Source: Halomicronema sp. CCY15110 (GTDB taxonomy: Bacteria; Cyanobacteriota; Cyanobacteriia; Phormidesmidales; Phormidesmidaceae). From it: a stretch of 35,176 nucleotides of DNA. Position numbers and translations under genes: made by a program. The notes beneath the pieces were generated by a model. That model worked only from the letters and a program-made list of their open reading frames with translations. It was not told the DNA's origin and did not search any database. Where the stretch lies: assembly GCF_016888165.1 (NCBI RefSeq), contig NZ_JACSWC010000438.1, positions 1 through 35,176 on the forward strand. Reading direction: 5' to 3'. Each line of letters begins with the position of its first letter. Position 1 is the stretch's first letter. Of this stretch, positions 22,320 to 30,715 are shown in pieces.

Positions 22320-25300
22320 TCAGTAGGCCATCTCTGCTGATGCCCTGCGTGTTTGTCGTGGCTGGGGCGTTGGCTGCTGTGGCTGCTGCGCCGTCGCCAG
22401 CGTTTGTTTGCCCGCCGCGATCGCTGCTTGCATCTGTTGGCGATCGCGCTGGTTAATCATCAGTGCAGGGCTGCGGTAGTCCAAGGGGGGCTTTTCGCTG
22501 CTGCCTGTTTCCTGAGTGTAGAGGGCATTGAGTTGCTTGCCCTTTTCAATGATTTCAGCGGTTAAGGGTTCGTTGCCACGAGCGATCGCCACCGCGCACC
22601 ACTGCCTGAGTTCTTCGCGGGAGGGGGAATAGCCCTCATCAGCGCTGGGCTGAGCCTGGTCGGGTTGCTTCAGCTCGGTGGGATTGCCTTGGTCAGCGCT
22701 GGCCGCAGGAGATGCCTGATAGTCCCCTTGCGGCTCTGCGGCCACGGGCGTCACTTCACGGTCGCGGTTACGGTACTGCGTCAAATAGTCCACGCTCTCT
22801 GGTGCATCCATGCCGTTATCCACCAGGGCCGCTTGATATGCCGTTGCCTGTTGCAGCAGCCGTGGGTCAGGTTCACCAGTGCCGACGATTTCTTTTAACT
22901 GGATGCAGTCGTCTTGCCTACTTTGCTTCGGGGTCACTCGCGCGGTCCATTCACTCTCCTGCTGAGCCAGCTTGAGATAGCGCTTATCGACTCCAACGCT
23001 CATCATGAGTTCTGGATCAGCCTGGTCGGGCCGCACGGGAGCATCGAGGCGCATTGCATGGGTGCCGTGCTGCGTCGAGTGCAATGCCCATAGTTCTTCA
23101 GGATGTTGCTGGCTGCGTTCCTTGAACTGCGGGAGTACTTCCTCGAAGGGGCGATCAATGTCGAGCACCATCAGGTCAGGGAATCGGGCAAAACTGTGAT
23201 CTTGGTTTGTGAACTGAGTCGAGCTAACCTCAAGTTGACTCGCGCTGCTGGATGAGGCCATGAAACTGCCGTCCGGCTCAAACGTTGCCAGGGTATCTGC
23301 ATCGGGCACAGACATTAAATCAAGACGCTCGTTGAGCATGTCCCTCATCGGCTGGTCAACAAACTGAAAGCCCCCAACTGGCTCTCCCTCATATTTGAAC
23401 TGAATTGGTAGCGGCGCGACATCTCGCTCAAAGTCTTCTAATGCCAATTTATTGGGAAAGTCAATGGTAGCGATCGCTTGCACCACATTTGCTTGAGTTA
23501 AAAGCTCAGTGCGATGGGGTAAGCCTCGCTCCTCCGCTGCTTGAACGATCGCCAGTACCTCTGGATCGTCTGTCTGATAATCCCTCACGTCGTCGTTATT
23601 GACGAAGCGGTATAGGGAACGGTTAGCGTCGGTTGGCAGTATCGCGGTTTCGGCCTGGGCGACCTGCGGTTCTGGCTCTGGAGCCAGGTCGAGCACTTGC
23701 ATCGTAGCCGTCTTACCGGACTCAGCAATCTCGATATGCGCCTTGACTGTAGTGCCAATGGGCAGGTGCATCGAGCGAGCCGAAAGCGCCCCAAGCTGTT
23801 TTTCCTCACCCTCTGCCGTGACGATCGCTACCGATGGTGGGGTGCGCGTTTCACCATTCCGCTCGTAGCTGAACTCACTGAAACGGGCGGTGTATTCGCC
23901 GGGCGGGATCTGCCCTGCTTCATTGCTGTCGTACTGAATACCTGTCAGCGTAATTTCGGGGACAGACTCCAGGCGATCGACAATTTCAGGAGTAAATTTT
24001 TTCAGGGCCAGCCCCATGCCGTCACTTTCCCGCCACAGCTCTGAAAGATAAGCCTCGCGTTCCACTTTGGGAATCTCAGCGATCGCGGTATCAACCTCAC
24101 GGGTGGCCCGCTCCATCATTTCGTCGAGGTCATTTTGTCGGGCAAAGGGGGCCTGAATCTGAGCGCTCGGCTGCTTGATGACAAGGGTGCGCTTCGGCAG
24201 GCTTTGCAGGCGCTCGGTTAAATTGTGCTCACTGACGGACTCTGGCGCAACGGGGCCGAGAGTCGTGGTCGTGCGCTCACCGTTGCGGGCAGTGTAGGTC
24301 AAATCAGCCACCCACTGCTGTGACTTGCTCTGTTCGTTGCGCCTGACAGAGACTTCCCAATCTGGCTGGGGGCCGTTGGCCCTCCAGATGGGCAGGTCTC
24401 CATGTTCGTCTTGCAGCTTCTGAATGACGAGGCTTCTGCCACTGGGAGAGGTGAGCCGTAGAGTCGGCTGCTCGTCTTCCGGGCGCTTCTCCCGCAATCG
24501 GTCTTTGGCGGCCTGATAATTAGCGATGCGCTCATTGTAGGTGCGGGCGATCGCTAGGGCCTTCTCTTCCTGCTCCGGTGTGGCCGTCTTAGGAAACAAA
24601 TCGCGAAACGCCTCGTTCCGCAGCTCTGGCAGGTCAACATCTTTGTAGACGGCATTGACCGCCTCAACATTCCACCCAATCGGCTCTTGAGTGTTGGTGG
24701 GCATCGACCGACCATTGGTGTAGGCATTCGGGTCTTTCTGGTTTTGCCGGAGTTCGTGGTCTTTATAGGCCAGCCCTCGGATGAAACCGTGAAGGTCGTC
24801 GTCGATGCCTCTGGAGCTTTTGGCAGTATCGACAGCGGTTTGCAGGTTCACCGCATTGGGGCCGTCAACGGCATCGGAGAAGATCTTGGCAGCGTCTTGA
24901 AGTTTGCGCTGAATAAACTGTTGGCGTTGTGGAGGAGGAAATGAAGATAGTTTCCTAGAAGCGTTTACTATCTGCTCCATTCGTTCCCGAAATTGATAGG
25001 CCGGAAACCCCTGTACCTCCAACTGATAGTCACTGGGGATGTTCAGTTTTCCTTCGTCGGCCTGCTGTAGCTGCTTCGAGAATGACCTAGCAACCTGTCT
25101 GAGTAGTCCCTCCTGCTGCTCTTGAGGGGCGTATTGCATCTCCAGGGCAAAGCTCTGTAGGGTCATGCCAGCATTGGCAACTTTCCCCGTGGGATTATCG
25201 GTGGTGATTCCCCATGCCCGCCAAGTGGCTGAGGAATGGGATTCATTTGGATGCCAAGGGTGCTTAATTTTTTTCTGCTTGGCAACTTCAGGGGGTTTTT

Positions 25301-27038
25301 GATCCGGTGCGGTGCGATCAATAAACTCTTTGACCGCTACCGGGTATTCAGCGCGGGCAATGCGGCTTTCTCGACCCTGATCCATCTGCTCAATGAGTTG
25401 CCCGATCGCTGCCCGTCCTGCCTCGTACTGCTGCGCTGGGGGCAGGCTTTCGGCATCTGCTAACTGCTGCCGGAGCTGCTGCGGCAGGTCGGGTACGGTT
25501 GCCTCATAGCCGACAAAGTAGCCATTGGCATCTCGATCAAAGTCAGTGATGGCGATGTTCTTGGCTGTCCAGGGACTGAGGTAAGCGACTCCGTTTTTGG
25601 AAAATGCCTCTCTGTCCTGGGCTCTCAAGTCTTCGGTGTTATTGATGGCGATTGCTGCTGCCCCGACGTTCGGAAAGGGAGAACGGTAGTAGGCCACGAT
25701 CGCTCCGTGGGGCAAGTCTTTATTGCACACCTCCCACGGTTTCATTTGCGAGTGGTGCTGGGCCATCGCCGAGGGCACCGAAATGCCGCGCACAGCACTC
25801 TCTTGCCATTCGCCCTTGATGTCCCGTTCGAGGGCTTTATTGACCTTGCTGAACCCGGTGAGCTGCCCGTATTTATCGGCTTTGATAGTTTCGTATAACC
25901 ATTCAGATTTAGCTTTGGGGGCATCCTCGCCCATCTCATCAGGGGCTTGGGGGCGTTCCTGCTGCCGGTCTTTCCGCTCGACATAGCGCTGCTGGAGCTG
26001 AACCGGATCACCTGCGACCGCTGCTAGCTCTTCAACTTGAGCCTTGATGCGGGGATTAAACTCATGCAGCGTCGCCTCTGGGATGCAGCCTTTGACCTGT
26101 GGCCCCACTGCCTGTTGGCCATACTGTCCATCAGATTTGCGGTTGACCCAGAGCTGTGAAACCTCCTGAAGTCCTGGAGTCGATAAGCGCCCATCATCGC
26201 CTTTGATATCGTTCGTCGAGATGATGGCATCAACGCCCAGGCGATCGCACCAGCGACTAGCGCCCATCGTGCCTTTCATTAACCCCGGCAGGTCAGGGGT
26301 GGCCGCCCGAAACTGCGATACCGTGCGTCCGGCCAGCCCATTGATTTGTCTCTCAGCAGCAGCGGTGGCCGCATCGACTTGCTCCAGGTCTTGACCAATG
26401 GCGGTGATGTCTGGGTCTACGCCAGCTTTCTCGAAAGCTTTGGCAGTAATGGCATCGCGCTCCGCATCGGTGATGAGGTCTTTCATGATGCGATGAGGCA
26501 CCAGCATCGTGCCGTCGCCCATCTTGTCGTACAGGCTTTCAATCTCAGCCTGGGGGATCGGTTGGCCGCGCTTATCGAGTAGCTGGCCGTCACCGTGCGA
26601 TCGCTGTTCGTCATCGATCACCAGGATGCGGGCCTGCGGCATGGCGGCTGAAGCTATCCCATCAGAGGCGACCAGACTGCCGTAGGCCACAAAGTTGTGG
26701 GGAGAGTTGCGATCGCCCGCGTAAATCGGTTCAATGCCTCGCTCAGCATCGCCCTCAGTCATCAGTCGGGCGGTGTCTGGGTCGGTAAAGTACCCAGACC
26801 TACCGTTGGTGAAGACCAAGACCTTACCTTCATCTTCGAGTCGCTGGCGATCAGCCTCATTCACGCCATCGTAAAATTTGCCCGTGAAGAACTCGGCTTC
26901 GATGCCGTGCGTCTTTAGCCAGTGCTCCAGATAAGAGTTCTCAACCTCCTTGAACTGGCGCTTTTGGGTGCCGCCGATCGGTTCGTGGAGGTCTTGGCCT
27001 GTTTTTACGTCAATTTGTCCAATCTGAAAGCTAACCAT
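22320..27038 (-). CDS. Giant polymerase-like protein: possible double-psi-barrel RNA-polymerase core fused to an AEP-like domain
   Basis: A 1572-residue protein. About residues 130-310 carry ARILVIDDE, YDKMGDGTMLVP and SQFRAATPDLPGLMKGT with Lys255-Gly256. About 445-515 carry AYYRSP and ITDFDRDANGYFVGYE with Asp499, Asp501 and Asp503. This order (QxR..KG, then RxP, then DxDxD) is that of the two double-psi barrels of single-chain RNA polymerases related to QDE-1 and YonO. The Gly of the usual DbDGD is Arg. A central helical region and an OB-like part (about 1028-1118) follow. Residues about 1285-1385 have VLDID (Asp1293, Asp1295) and STQHGTH (His1327), an AEP-like pattern. It lies behind SSB and box D, so a conjugative or replicative priming role is plausible. 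Family assignment is by eye. Confidence 0.5.
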   Translation of the reverse strand: MVSFQIGQIDVKTGQDLHEPIGGTQKRQFKEVENSYLEHWLKTHGIEAEFFTGKFYDGVNEADRQRLEDEGKVLVFTNGRSGYFTDPDTARLMTEGDAERGIEPIYAGDRNSPHNFVAYGSLVASDGIASAAMPQARILVIDDEQRSHGDGQLLDKRGQPIPQAEIESLYDKMGDGTMLVPHRIMKDLITDAERDAITAKAFEKAGVDPDITAIGQDLEQVDAATAAAERQINGLAGRTVSQFRAATPDLPGLMKGTMGASRWCDRLGVDAIISTNDIKGDDGRLSTPGLQEVSQLWVNRKSDGQYGQQAVGPQVKGCIPEATLHEFNPRIKAQVEELAAVAGDPVQLQQRYVERKDRQQERPQAPDEMGEDAPKAKSEWLYETIKADKYGQLTGFSKVNKALERDIKGEWQESAVRGISVPSAMAQHHSQMKPWEVCNKDLPHGAIVAYYRSPFPNVGAAAIAINNTEDLRAQDREAFSKNGVAYLSPWTAKNIAITDFDRDANGYFVGYEATVPDLPQQLRQQLADAESLPPAQQYEAGRAAIGQLIEQMDQGRESRIARAEYPVAVKEFIDRTAPDQKPPEVAKQKKIKHPWHPNESHSSATWRAWGITTDNPTGKVANAGMTLQSFALEMQYAPQEQQEGLLRQVARSFSKQLQQADEGKLNIPSDYQLEVQGFPAYQFRERMEQIVNASRKLSSFPPPQRQQFIQRKLQDAAKIFSDAVDGPNAVNLQTAVDTAKSSRGIDDDLHGFIRGLAYKDHELRQNQKDPNAYTNGRSMPTNTQEPIGWNVEAVNAVYKDVDLPELRNEAFRDLFPKTATPEQEEKALAIARTYNERIANYQAAKDRLREKRPEDEQPTLRLTSPSGRSLVIQKLQDEHGDLPIWRANGPQPDWEVSVRRNEQSKSQQWVADLTYTARNGERTTTTLGPVAPESVSEHNLTERLQSLPKRTLVIKQPSAQIQAPFARQNDLDEMMERATREVDTAIAEIPKVEREAYLSELWRESDGMGLALKKFTPEIVDRLESVPEITLTGIQYDSNEAGQIPPGEYTARFSEFSYERNGETRTPPSVAIVTAEGEEKQLGALSARSMHLPIGTTVKAHIEIAESGKTATMQVLDLAPEPEPQVAQAETAILPTDANRSLYRFVNNDDVRDYQTDDPEVLAIVQAAEERGLPHRTELLTQANVVQAIATIDFPNKLALEDFERDVAPLPIQFKYEGEPVGGFQFVDQPMRDMLNERLDLMSVPDADTLATFEPDGSFMASSSSASQLEVSSTQFTNQDHSFARFPDLMVLDIDRPFEEVLPQFKERSQQHPEELWALHSTQHGTHAMRLDAPVRPDQADPELMMSVGVDKRYLKLAQQESEWTARVTPKQSRQDDCIQLKEIVGTGEPDPRLLQQATAYQAALVDNGMDAPESVDYLTQYRNRDREVTPVAAEPQGDYQASPAASADQGNPTELKQPDQAQPSADEGYSPSREELRQWCAVAIARGNEPLTAEIIEKGKQLNALYTQETGSSEKPPLDYRSPALMINQRDRQQMQAAIAAGKQTLATAQQPQQPTPQPRQTRRASAEMAY

Positions 27039-27082
27039 CTTTTTGGAGAGGTATTTATATGTCTACTCGTGGCCGCTGGTTT

Positions 27083-27391
27083 CTAGCCATTCGTCGGTGG
27101 TATGTATTTGAACGCTGGTGGCCGTTTGTGGCCGTTGGCTTCTAGCCATTTCTGTTCTTGCTGAAATTCAGCCCAGGCTTCTTCTGCTGTAAGCGTTATT
27201 GGCGAAAGGTCAATCTCTTCATCCTCCTCATCGCTATCTCGCAAAGGAGGCTCATCGTCATCGAGCACCCCCGCTTCGATTAGCTCGCTAATATCAGCCC
27301 CTCCAGACAGCAGGGATTCAACATCTTCATCGCTGCTGGCAAGCTCGGCTCGGTGCATATCGCGGTCAGAAAGGTTGTCTGATGCAGTCAT
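27083..27391 (-). CDS. Small acidic protein upstream of the polymerase-like gene
   Basis: Start ATG 27391 follows TAGGAGACAGATC. The product has 102 residues with a very acidic middle (DDDEPPLRDSDEEDEE) and a C-terminal segment AEEAWAEFQQEQKWLEANGHKRPP. No recognised domain. It ends 44 bp before the polymerase-like gene and may be its partner. A reading from 27538 would pass through the SSB terminator and is rejected. Confidence 0.68.
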   Translation of the reverse strand: MTASDNLSDRDMHRAELASSDEDVESLLSGGADISELIEAGVLDDDEPPLRDSDEEDEEIDLSPITLTAEEAWAEFQQEQKWLEANGHKRPPAFKYIPPTNG

Positions 27392-27464
27392 GATCTGTCT
27401 CCTAAATTGCTTGACTCCATTGTTAAACCAACTTTTCAGTTTTGCCTGGAAGCCCAGGCTGCAC

Positions 27465-27504
27465 AAAAAAGAATCCCCACCCTCAACCGAGGCTGAGAAT
27501 GGGG
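27465..27504 (-). terminator. Intrinsic terminator of the ssb gene
   Basis: On the minus strand CCCCATTCTCA pairs with TGAGGGTGGGG (two G-T pairs) around a GC-rich loop, followed by ATTCTTTTTT. Confidence 0.75.
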
Positions 27505-27512
27505 GGCAGAGC

Positions 27513-27887
27513 CTAGAACTCTTCGTCTTCGTAACCATCGTTGTCGTCGTTAGCCTGGTCGCCCGCCTTGGGCGTCAGGTTGTCAACGCGCAGCGCCTTG
27601 ACCATAAGGCGGGAGCGGTTCTCACCCGTCGCCTGGTCAGTCCAGCGGGCCTCTGTCAGAGAACCCATGACCGCCACATGCGATCCTTGGCGCAAGTAGT
27701 TTGCAACGTATTCCGCCGACTTTCCCCACACCTCTACCGGAATGCGATGCGTGGACTCCTGACGCTCGCCGTTCTTCATGTACCGCTCATTCAGGTACAC
27801 GAGCATTCGGGAGGTGCAAGCACCGGACTCGAAGTATTTAACTTCAGGGTCGCCGCCAAGGTGGCCAATAATCATTACGTTGTTCAT
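27513..27887 (-). CDS. ssb: Single-stranded DNA-binding protein
   Basis: A 124-residue OB-fold protein starting MNNVMIIGHLGGDPEVKYFESG, with RIPVEVWGKSAEYVANYLRQGSHVAVMGSL in the middle. These are standard SSB landmarks. The acidic tail ends DGYEDEEF, a variant of the usual D-D-x-P-F tip, so binding to host partner proteins may differ. Box D is 134 bp upstream. Plasmid SSBs are often made in the recipient during conjugation to protect the entering strand. Confidence 0.93.
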   Translation of the reverse strand: MNNVMIIGHLGGDPEVKYFESGACTSRMLVYLNERYMKNGERQESTHRIPVEVWGKSAEYVANYLRQGSHVAVMGSLTEARWTDQATGENRSRLMVKALRVDNLTPKAGDQANDDNDGYEDEEF

Positions 27888-28021
27888 CGTGATCGTTTCC
27901 TTGAAATTCAGCTTTCAGTTCTGCCAGGCGTTAGCCGTCTCTCTTTGTGGTTGCGTTTGTTATGTGACCCAAAACTTCAAGCCGATCGCGTAACTCCATT
28001 GCAGAAATCACCCTAGCGGGC

Positions 28022-28042
28022 AGATGTCTATAAGTTGTTACC
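28022..28042 (-). promoter_or_regulatory. Shared transfer box, copy D
   Basis: The minus strand reads GGTAACAACTTATAGAC then ATCT, differing from copy A at two bases. It points to ssb, 134 bp away, further than the other copies. An A-rich block with ACTCA precedes it, as in copy C. Confidence 0.6.
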
Positions 28043-28106
28043 GTTGAAGATTTCCTGAGTTTTTTTGTAATAAATCTGACCTTCGACAGACTCCTCATAC
28101 CTAGTC

Positions 28107-28119
28107 GCTAACGCGATGC
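28107..28119 (+). promoter_or_regulatory. GCTANCGC leader, copy 8
   Basis: CGCTAACGCGATG begins at 28106 and lies on the plus strand 44-55 bp before ATG 28162. It shares the 13-mer with copies 6 and 7. Confidence 0.45.
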
Positions 28120-28161
28120 GGGGACGCGGTGAAACCGTTTAACCCCTACGAGGAAAGAAAC

Positions 28162-29259
28162 ATGGCTCGACGAAATCAACGAACATCGACCCAGGACAAA
28201 ATCGCTGTGGCTAGAGCAAAGAAAGCCACAGCATTCCGCAAAAAGGCAACCAGCTTAGAGGCCAAAGCGGGGGACAAACTCCGCGATCGCGATATGGGCA
28301 CCCATCGCAAATTGGCTCAGGCCCTTACCGCCCGTAGAGAAGGGCATCGAATGGTGCAACTGAAAACGGCACTCTCCTATCTGGCTGATGGCCTTGAGGC
28401 CGATGCTTTGGACTATCCCTTATCAGCGCTGAGCAAAGTTGCTCAGGTGGAATACGCCGTGAGCGTTGCCGCCCGGTACGGTCTTGATGAGGCCGCGATC
28501 GCGCAGCGAGACATGAACGGTCGTTCGCTCTGGGATGTCCAAGGCATTGCGGCTGAATGCCGCCAACCCGAATCAAGTATCGGGATGCTGTACGGAGAGT
28601 TGGGCCTGAGTGCCCCGACTGAGATGGTGGCGCTGATTCATCGGCTCCACGACATCATCGAAGGTTCCGGCTGCATTGCTTGGGAGGCTGAGGAACTGCT
28701 GCGGCTGCGGGCAGAAGTCCGGTTAAAGAAAATTCCCGGCTTCATTCCCACTCCACCGGCTTTGGTGGACGAGCTGCTGCACTACCTGAACCTACAGGTA
28801 GGCGATCGCCTGCTCGAACCCGCTGCGGGTGATGGCGTGATTCTGGAACGGGTGCGAGAGTTCTTTCCTGACATGCCGCTGCACTGCTGCGAGATCAACC
28901 TGGATTTGAACCGCATCCTCCAATTAGCTGGCTTCGAGCCAGAATGCCGCGATTATTTCGACTGGGAACCCAGCGAGGGCCAGCGACCGAATAAGATTGC
29001 GGCTAATCCCCCATTCGAGGGCCTGGAAGATGCGGACTTCGTTTATCGCATGTGGGAACATCTAGCCCCCGGTGGCCGCCTTGCCACCATCACCAGCAAC
29101 TCATGGTCGTTCTCTTCTCGGAAGAAGGCGAATGAGTTTCGGGAATGGATGGGCCAAGTGCCACAAATCATCGTGGACAAGGAGAACTCCCGTGATGCCT
29201 TCAAGCCCAGCGGCTGCAACATCCTGACGCGATTGCTTGTGCTACAAAAGCCTCAGTAG
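28162..29259 (+). CDS. N6-adenine DNA methyltransferase, orphan
   Basis: Start ATG 28162 follows GAGGAAAG. A 365-residue protein with motif I LLEPAAGDG at 217-225 for AdoMet binding and motif IV NPPF at 282-285 for N6-adenine transfer. A basic helical N-terminal region (about 1-190) may bind DNA. No restriction enzyme is next to it. The plasmid may use it to protect its DNA in new hosts or to regulate genes. It is divergent from ssb. An upstream GTG at 28129 is in frame but lacks as good a ribosome site. Confidence 0.85.
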   Translation: MARRNQRTSTQDKIAVARAKKATAFRKKATSLEAKAGDKLRDRDMGTHRKLAQALTARREGHRMVQLKTALSYLADGLEADALDYPLSALSKVAQVEYAVSVAARYGLDEAAIAQRDMNGRSLWDVQGIAAECRQPESSIGMLYGELGLSAPTEMVALIHRLHDIIEGSGCIAWEAEELLRLRAEVRLKKIPGFIPTPPALVDELLHYLNLQVGDRLLEPAAGDGVILERVREFFPDMPLHCCEINLDLNRILQLAGFEPECRDYFDWEPSEGQRPNKIAANPPFEGLEDADFVYRMWEHLAPGGRLATITSNSWSFSSRKKANEFREWMGQVPQIIVDKENSRDAFKPSGCNILTRLLVLQKPQ

Positions 29260-29300
29260 ACCCGTGATGTTTAGCTCTGGAGGGGAAAACCTCTCCAGGG

Positions 29301-29960
29301 CTAAATTTCTTTCCAGAGATGGGTTGTGCTCCTCATGGATGTATTTTTCCCATGCGAGACGATGAGATGGTCGAGAATCGGGATGCCCATCACCTTGGAA
29401 GCAGCCAGTAGCTGCTCGGTCAGCTTAATGTCGTCTTTGCTGGCGCGAGTATCCGATGAGGGATGGTTGTGGGCCACAATCAGGCGCGTGGCTCCCGCCC
29501 GCATCGCCACCGCAAATACCTCTCTGGGATGCACCAAAGTCTCAGTCGAAGTGCCTGATGAAATCATCTCGCAAGATAGCAGGCGATGCTTGATATTCAG
29601 GCAGGCGATCGCGAATTTCTCGACGGGTTCCCAGGCGATGCAGTTAAAAACTGCTGCCGCTGCCTCTGGAGTATCGACAACCTCTCCGGGCTGAGTTTCT
29701 TCGACATAGAGTTGTCGTCCCAGCTCCAGGGCTGCTTGCAATTTCTCCAAACGCCTTTGGGTCAACCGTGGCAAGCTGCCAGAGTGAATCGCCACCCGCA
29801 GGCGATCGCGCAAATTTTGCGGCGAGACGGTCACAGCCTCTCCTGCGAGGTCGGCGAGAATGGCTGCGCCCAAGTCATGCCCCAGCAGGGTATCGATCAG
29901 GGCTGATAAGTTTGCGGTTTGTGCCGGTCGGTAGGGGCCAGCACAGTCTTTTGCATACAT
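29301..29960 (-). CDS. radC: RadC-like JAB-domain protein
   Basis: With ATG 29960 (MYAKDCAGPY) the product has 219 residues. The JAB/MPN motif is AHNHPSSD with His164, His166 and Asp170. Two HhH-like helices are expected in the N-terminal part. RadC-like proteins are common on plasmids and islands, and their biochemical role is not firmly known; an older DNA-repair role has been questioned. A start at 30098 would overlap leader copy 5 and the next gene. Convergent with the methyltransferase. Confidence 0.88.
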   Translation of the reverse strand: MYAKDCAGPYRPAQTANLSALIDTLLGHDLGAAILADLAGEAVTVSPQNLRDRLRVAIHSGSLPRLTQRRLEKLQAALELGRQLYVEETQPGEVVDTPEAAAAVFNCIAWEPVEKFAIACLNIKHRLLSCEMISSGTSTETLVHPREVFAVAMRAGATRLIVAHNHPSSDTRASKDDIKLTEQLLAASKVMGIPILDHLIVSHGKNTSMRSTTHLWKEI

Positions 29961-29980
29961 GGCTGTATTCCAATTAAGGT

Positions 29981-30013
29981 CAGCCCCTCGCGGCGATAGC
30001 AAAAAGAAGGCTG
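29981..30013 (-). promoter_or_regulatory. GCTANCGC leader, copy 5
   Basis: CAGCC/GGCTG arms enclose TTTTTGCTATCGCCGCGAG on the minus strand, 21-53 bases before the radC-like start. Confidence 0.52.
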
Positions 30014-30048
30014 GCATCCTTTCGGAGACCAGCAGGGAGGTCTGATAT

Positions 30049-30315
30049 TCAGAACTCGTCGGCAGCGCGGGAATGCTCAAGCGTATCCACGTAGCCAAAC
30101 GCGAAATGCCGTGTCGGTTTGTGATGGATCAGCTTTCCAGATTCGTCTTTGGGAAGCTCCTTGAGCTTGGTACAGTAGCCCGCCAAATAAGCATCATTGG
30201 CATACTGAGGCAGGGTGCCAAAGGCCGCATCGGTTGCGCCCAACGACCTCCATTCACACTGGGCTGCTTCATTAGCCTCGATGCGTTCTTGATCTATTTC
30301 GCAGTCGCAATACAT
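30049..30315 (-). CDS. Unknown 88-residue protein
   Basis: Starts MYCDCEIDQERIEANEAAQ, with a Cys-x-Cys pair at 3-5 and another Cys at 20. No recognised domain. It belongs to a run of small minus-strand genes each preceded by a GCTANCGC leader. The start codon directly follows a GCCGAACT/AGTTCGGC hairpin that partly covers the ribosome site, so translation may be controlled. Confidence 0.6.
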   Translation of the reverse strand: MYCDCEIDQERIEANEAAQCEWRSLGATDAAFGTLPQYANDAYLAGYCTKLKELPKDESGKLIHHKPTRHFAFGYVDTLEHSRAADEF

Positions 30316-30355
30316 GCCGAACTCCTAGTTAAAAGCAGTTCGGCGCGGCGATAGC
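30316..30355 (-). promoter_or_regulatory. GCTANCGC leader, copy 4, with start-adjacent hairpin
   Basis: The minus strand carries GCTATCGCCGC (30348-30355 core), then a perfect 8-bp stem GCCGAACT/AGTTCGGC (30316-30323, 30337-30344) that touches the ATG and includes part of AGGAG. Confidence 0.55.
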
Positions 30356-30377
30356 AGCTAGGCGATCGCTGCAAAAT

Positions 30378-30425
30378 GTTAGGGAATGACACAAGGGTAA
30401 TTTACCCGAAAACATTCCCTAACAC
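30378..30425. repeat. 48-bp nested palindromic element, copy 2
   Basis: Outer arms TGTTAGGGAATG/CATTCCCTAACA (12 bp) and an inner GGGTAA-T-TTACCC. It touches the stop codon of the gene at 30425-30715, mirroring copy 1. Confidence 0.75.
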
Positions 30426-30715
30426 TATCCTGAGTTCACCCCCCTCGGACGGCCCCACACGAACCGCAGCAGAGGGCAACAGCGGTTATCGTCCACCGCA
30501 TCTGGGGTGAGCCAAACCTCATTGTTTCGCACCACCAGATATTTGCAGCGAATGATGCAGTTCTCAGTGCCTCGCTCCAGAAAGCGATCGCTCAAGAATG
30601 GGTTATACGTGAGGTCGATGGGAGCATAGATAATGGGGTCTCCAACTCCAATCAATGTCCCCTGGCCCCAGGCGTGAACGGTTCGCCGCTGCTGGGTGAG
30701 TAAGCTGAAACTCAC
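30425..30715 (-). CDS. Unknown 96-residue protein
   Basis: Begins at GTG 30715 directly after an in-frame stop; no ATG is available. The product (HAWGQGTLIGVGDPIIYAPIDL to CKYLVVRNNEVWLTP) looks beta-rich. Not recognised. The ribosome site is poor, which lowers confidence in the start. The 3' end meets the 48-bp palindrome. Confidence 0.5.
   Translation of the reverse strand: MSFSLLTQQRRTVHAWGQGTLIGVGDPIIYAPIDLTYNPFLSDRFLERGTENCIIRCKYLVVRNNEVWLTPDAVDDNRCCPLLRFVWGRPRGVNSG

Noticed and set aside
27375-28016. 213-codon plus-strand frame
   Set aside because: It is antisense to ssb and to the terminator, with no ribosome site.
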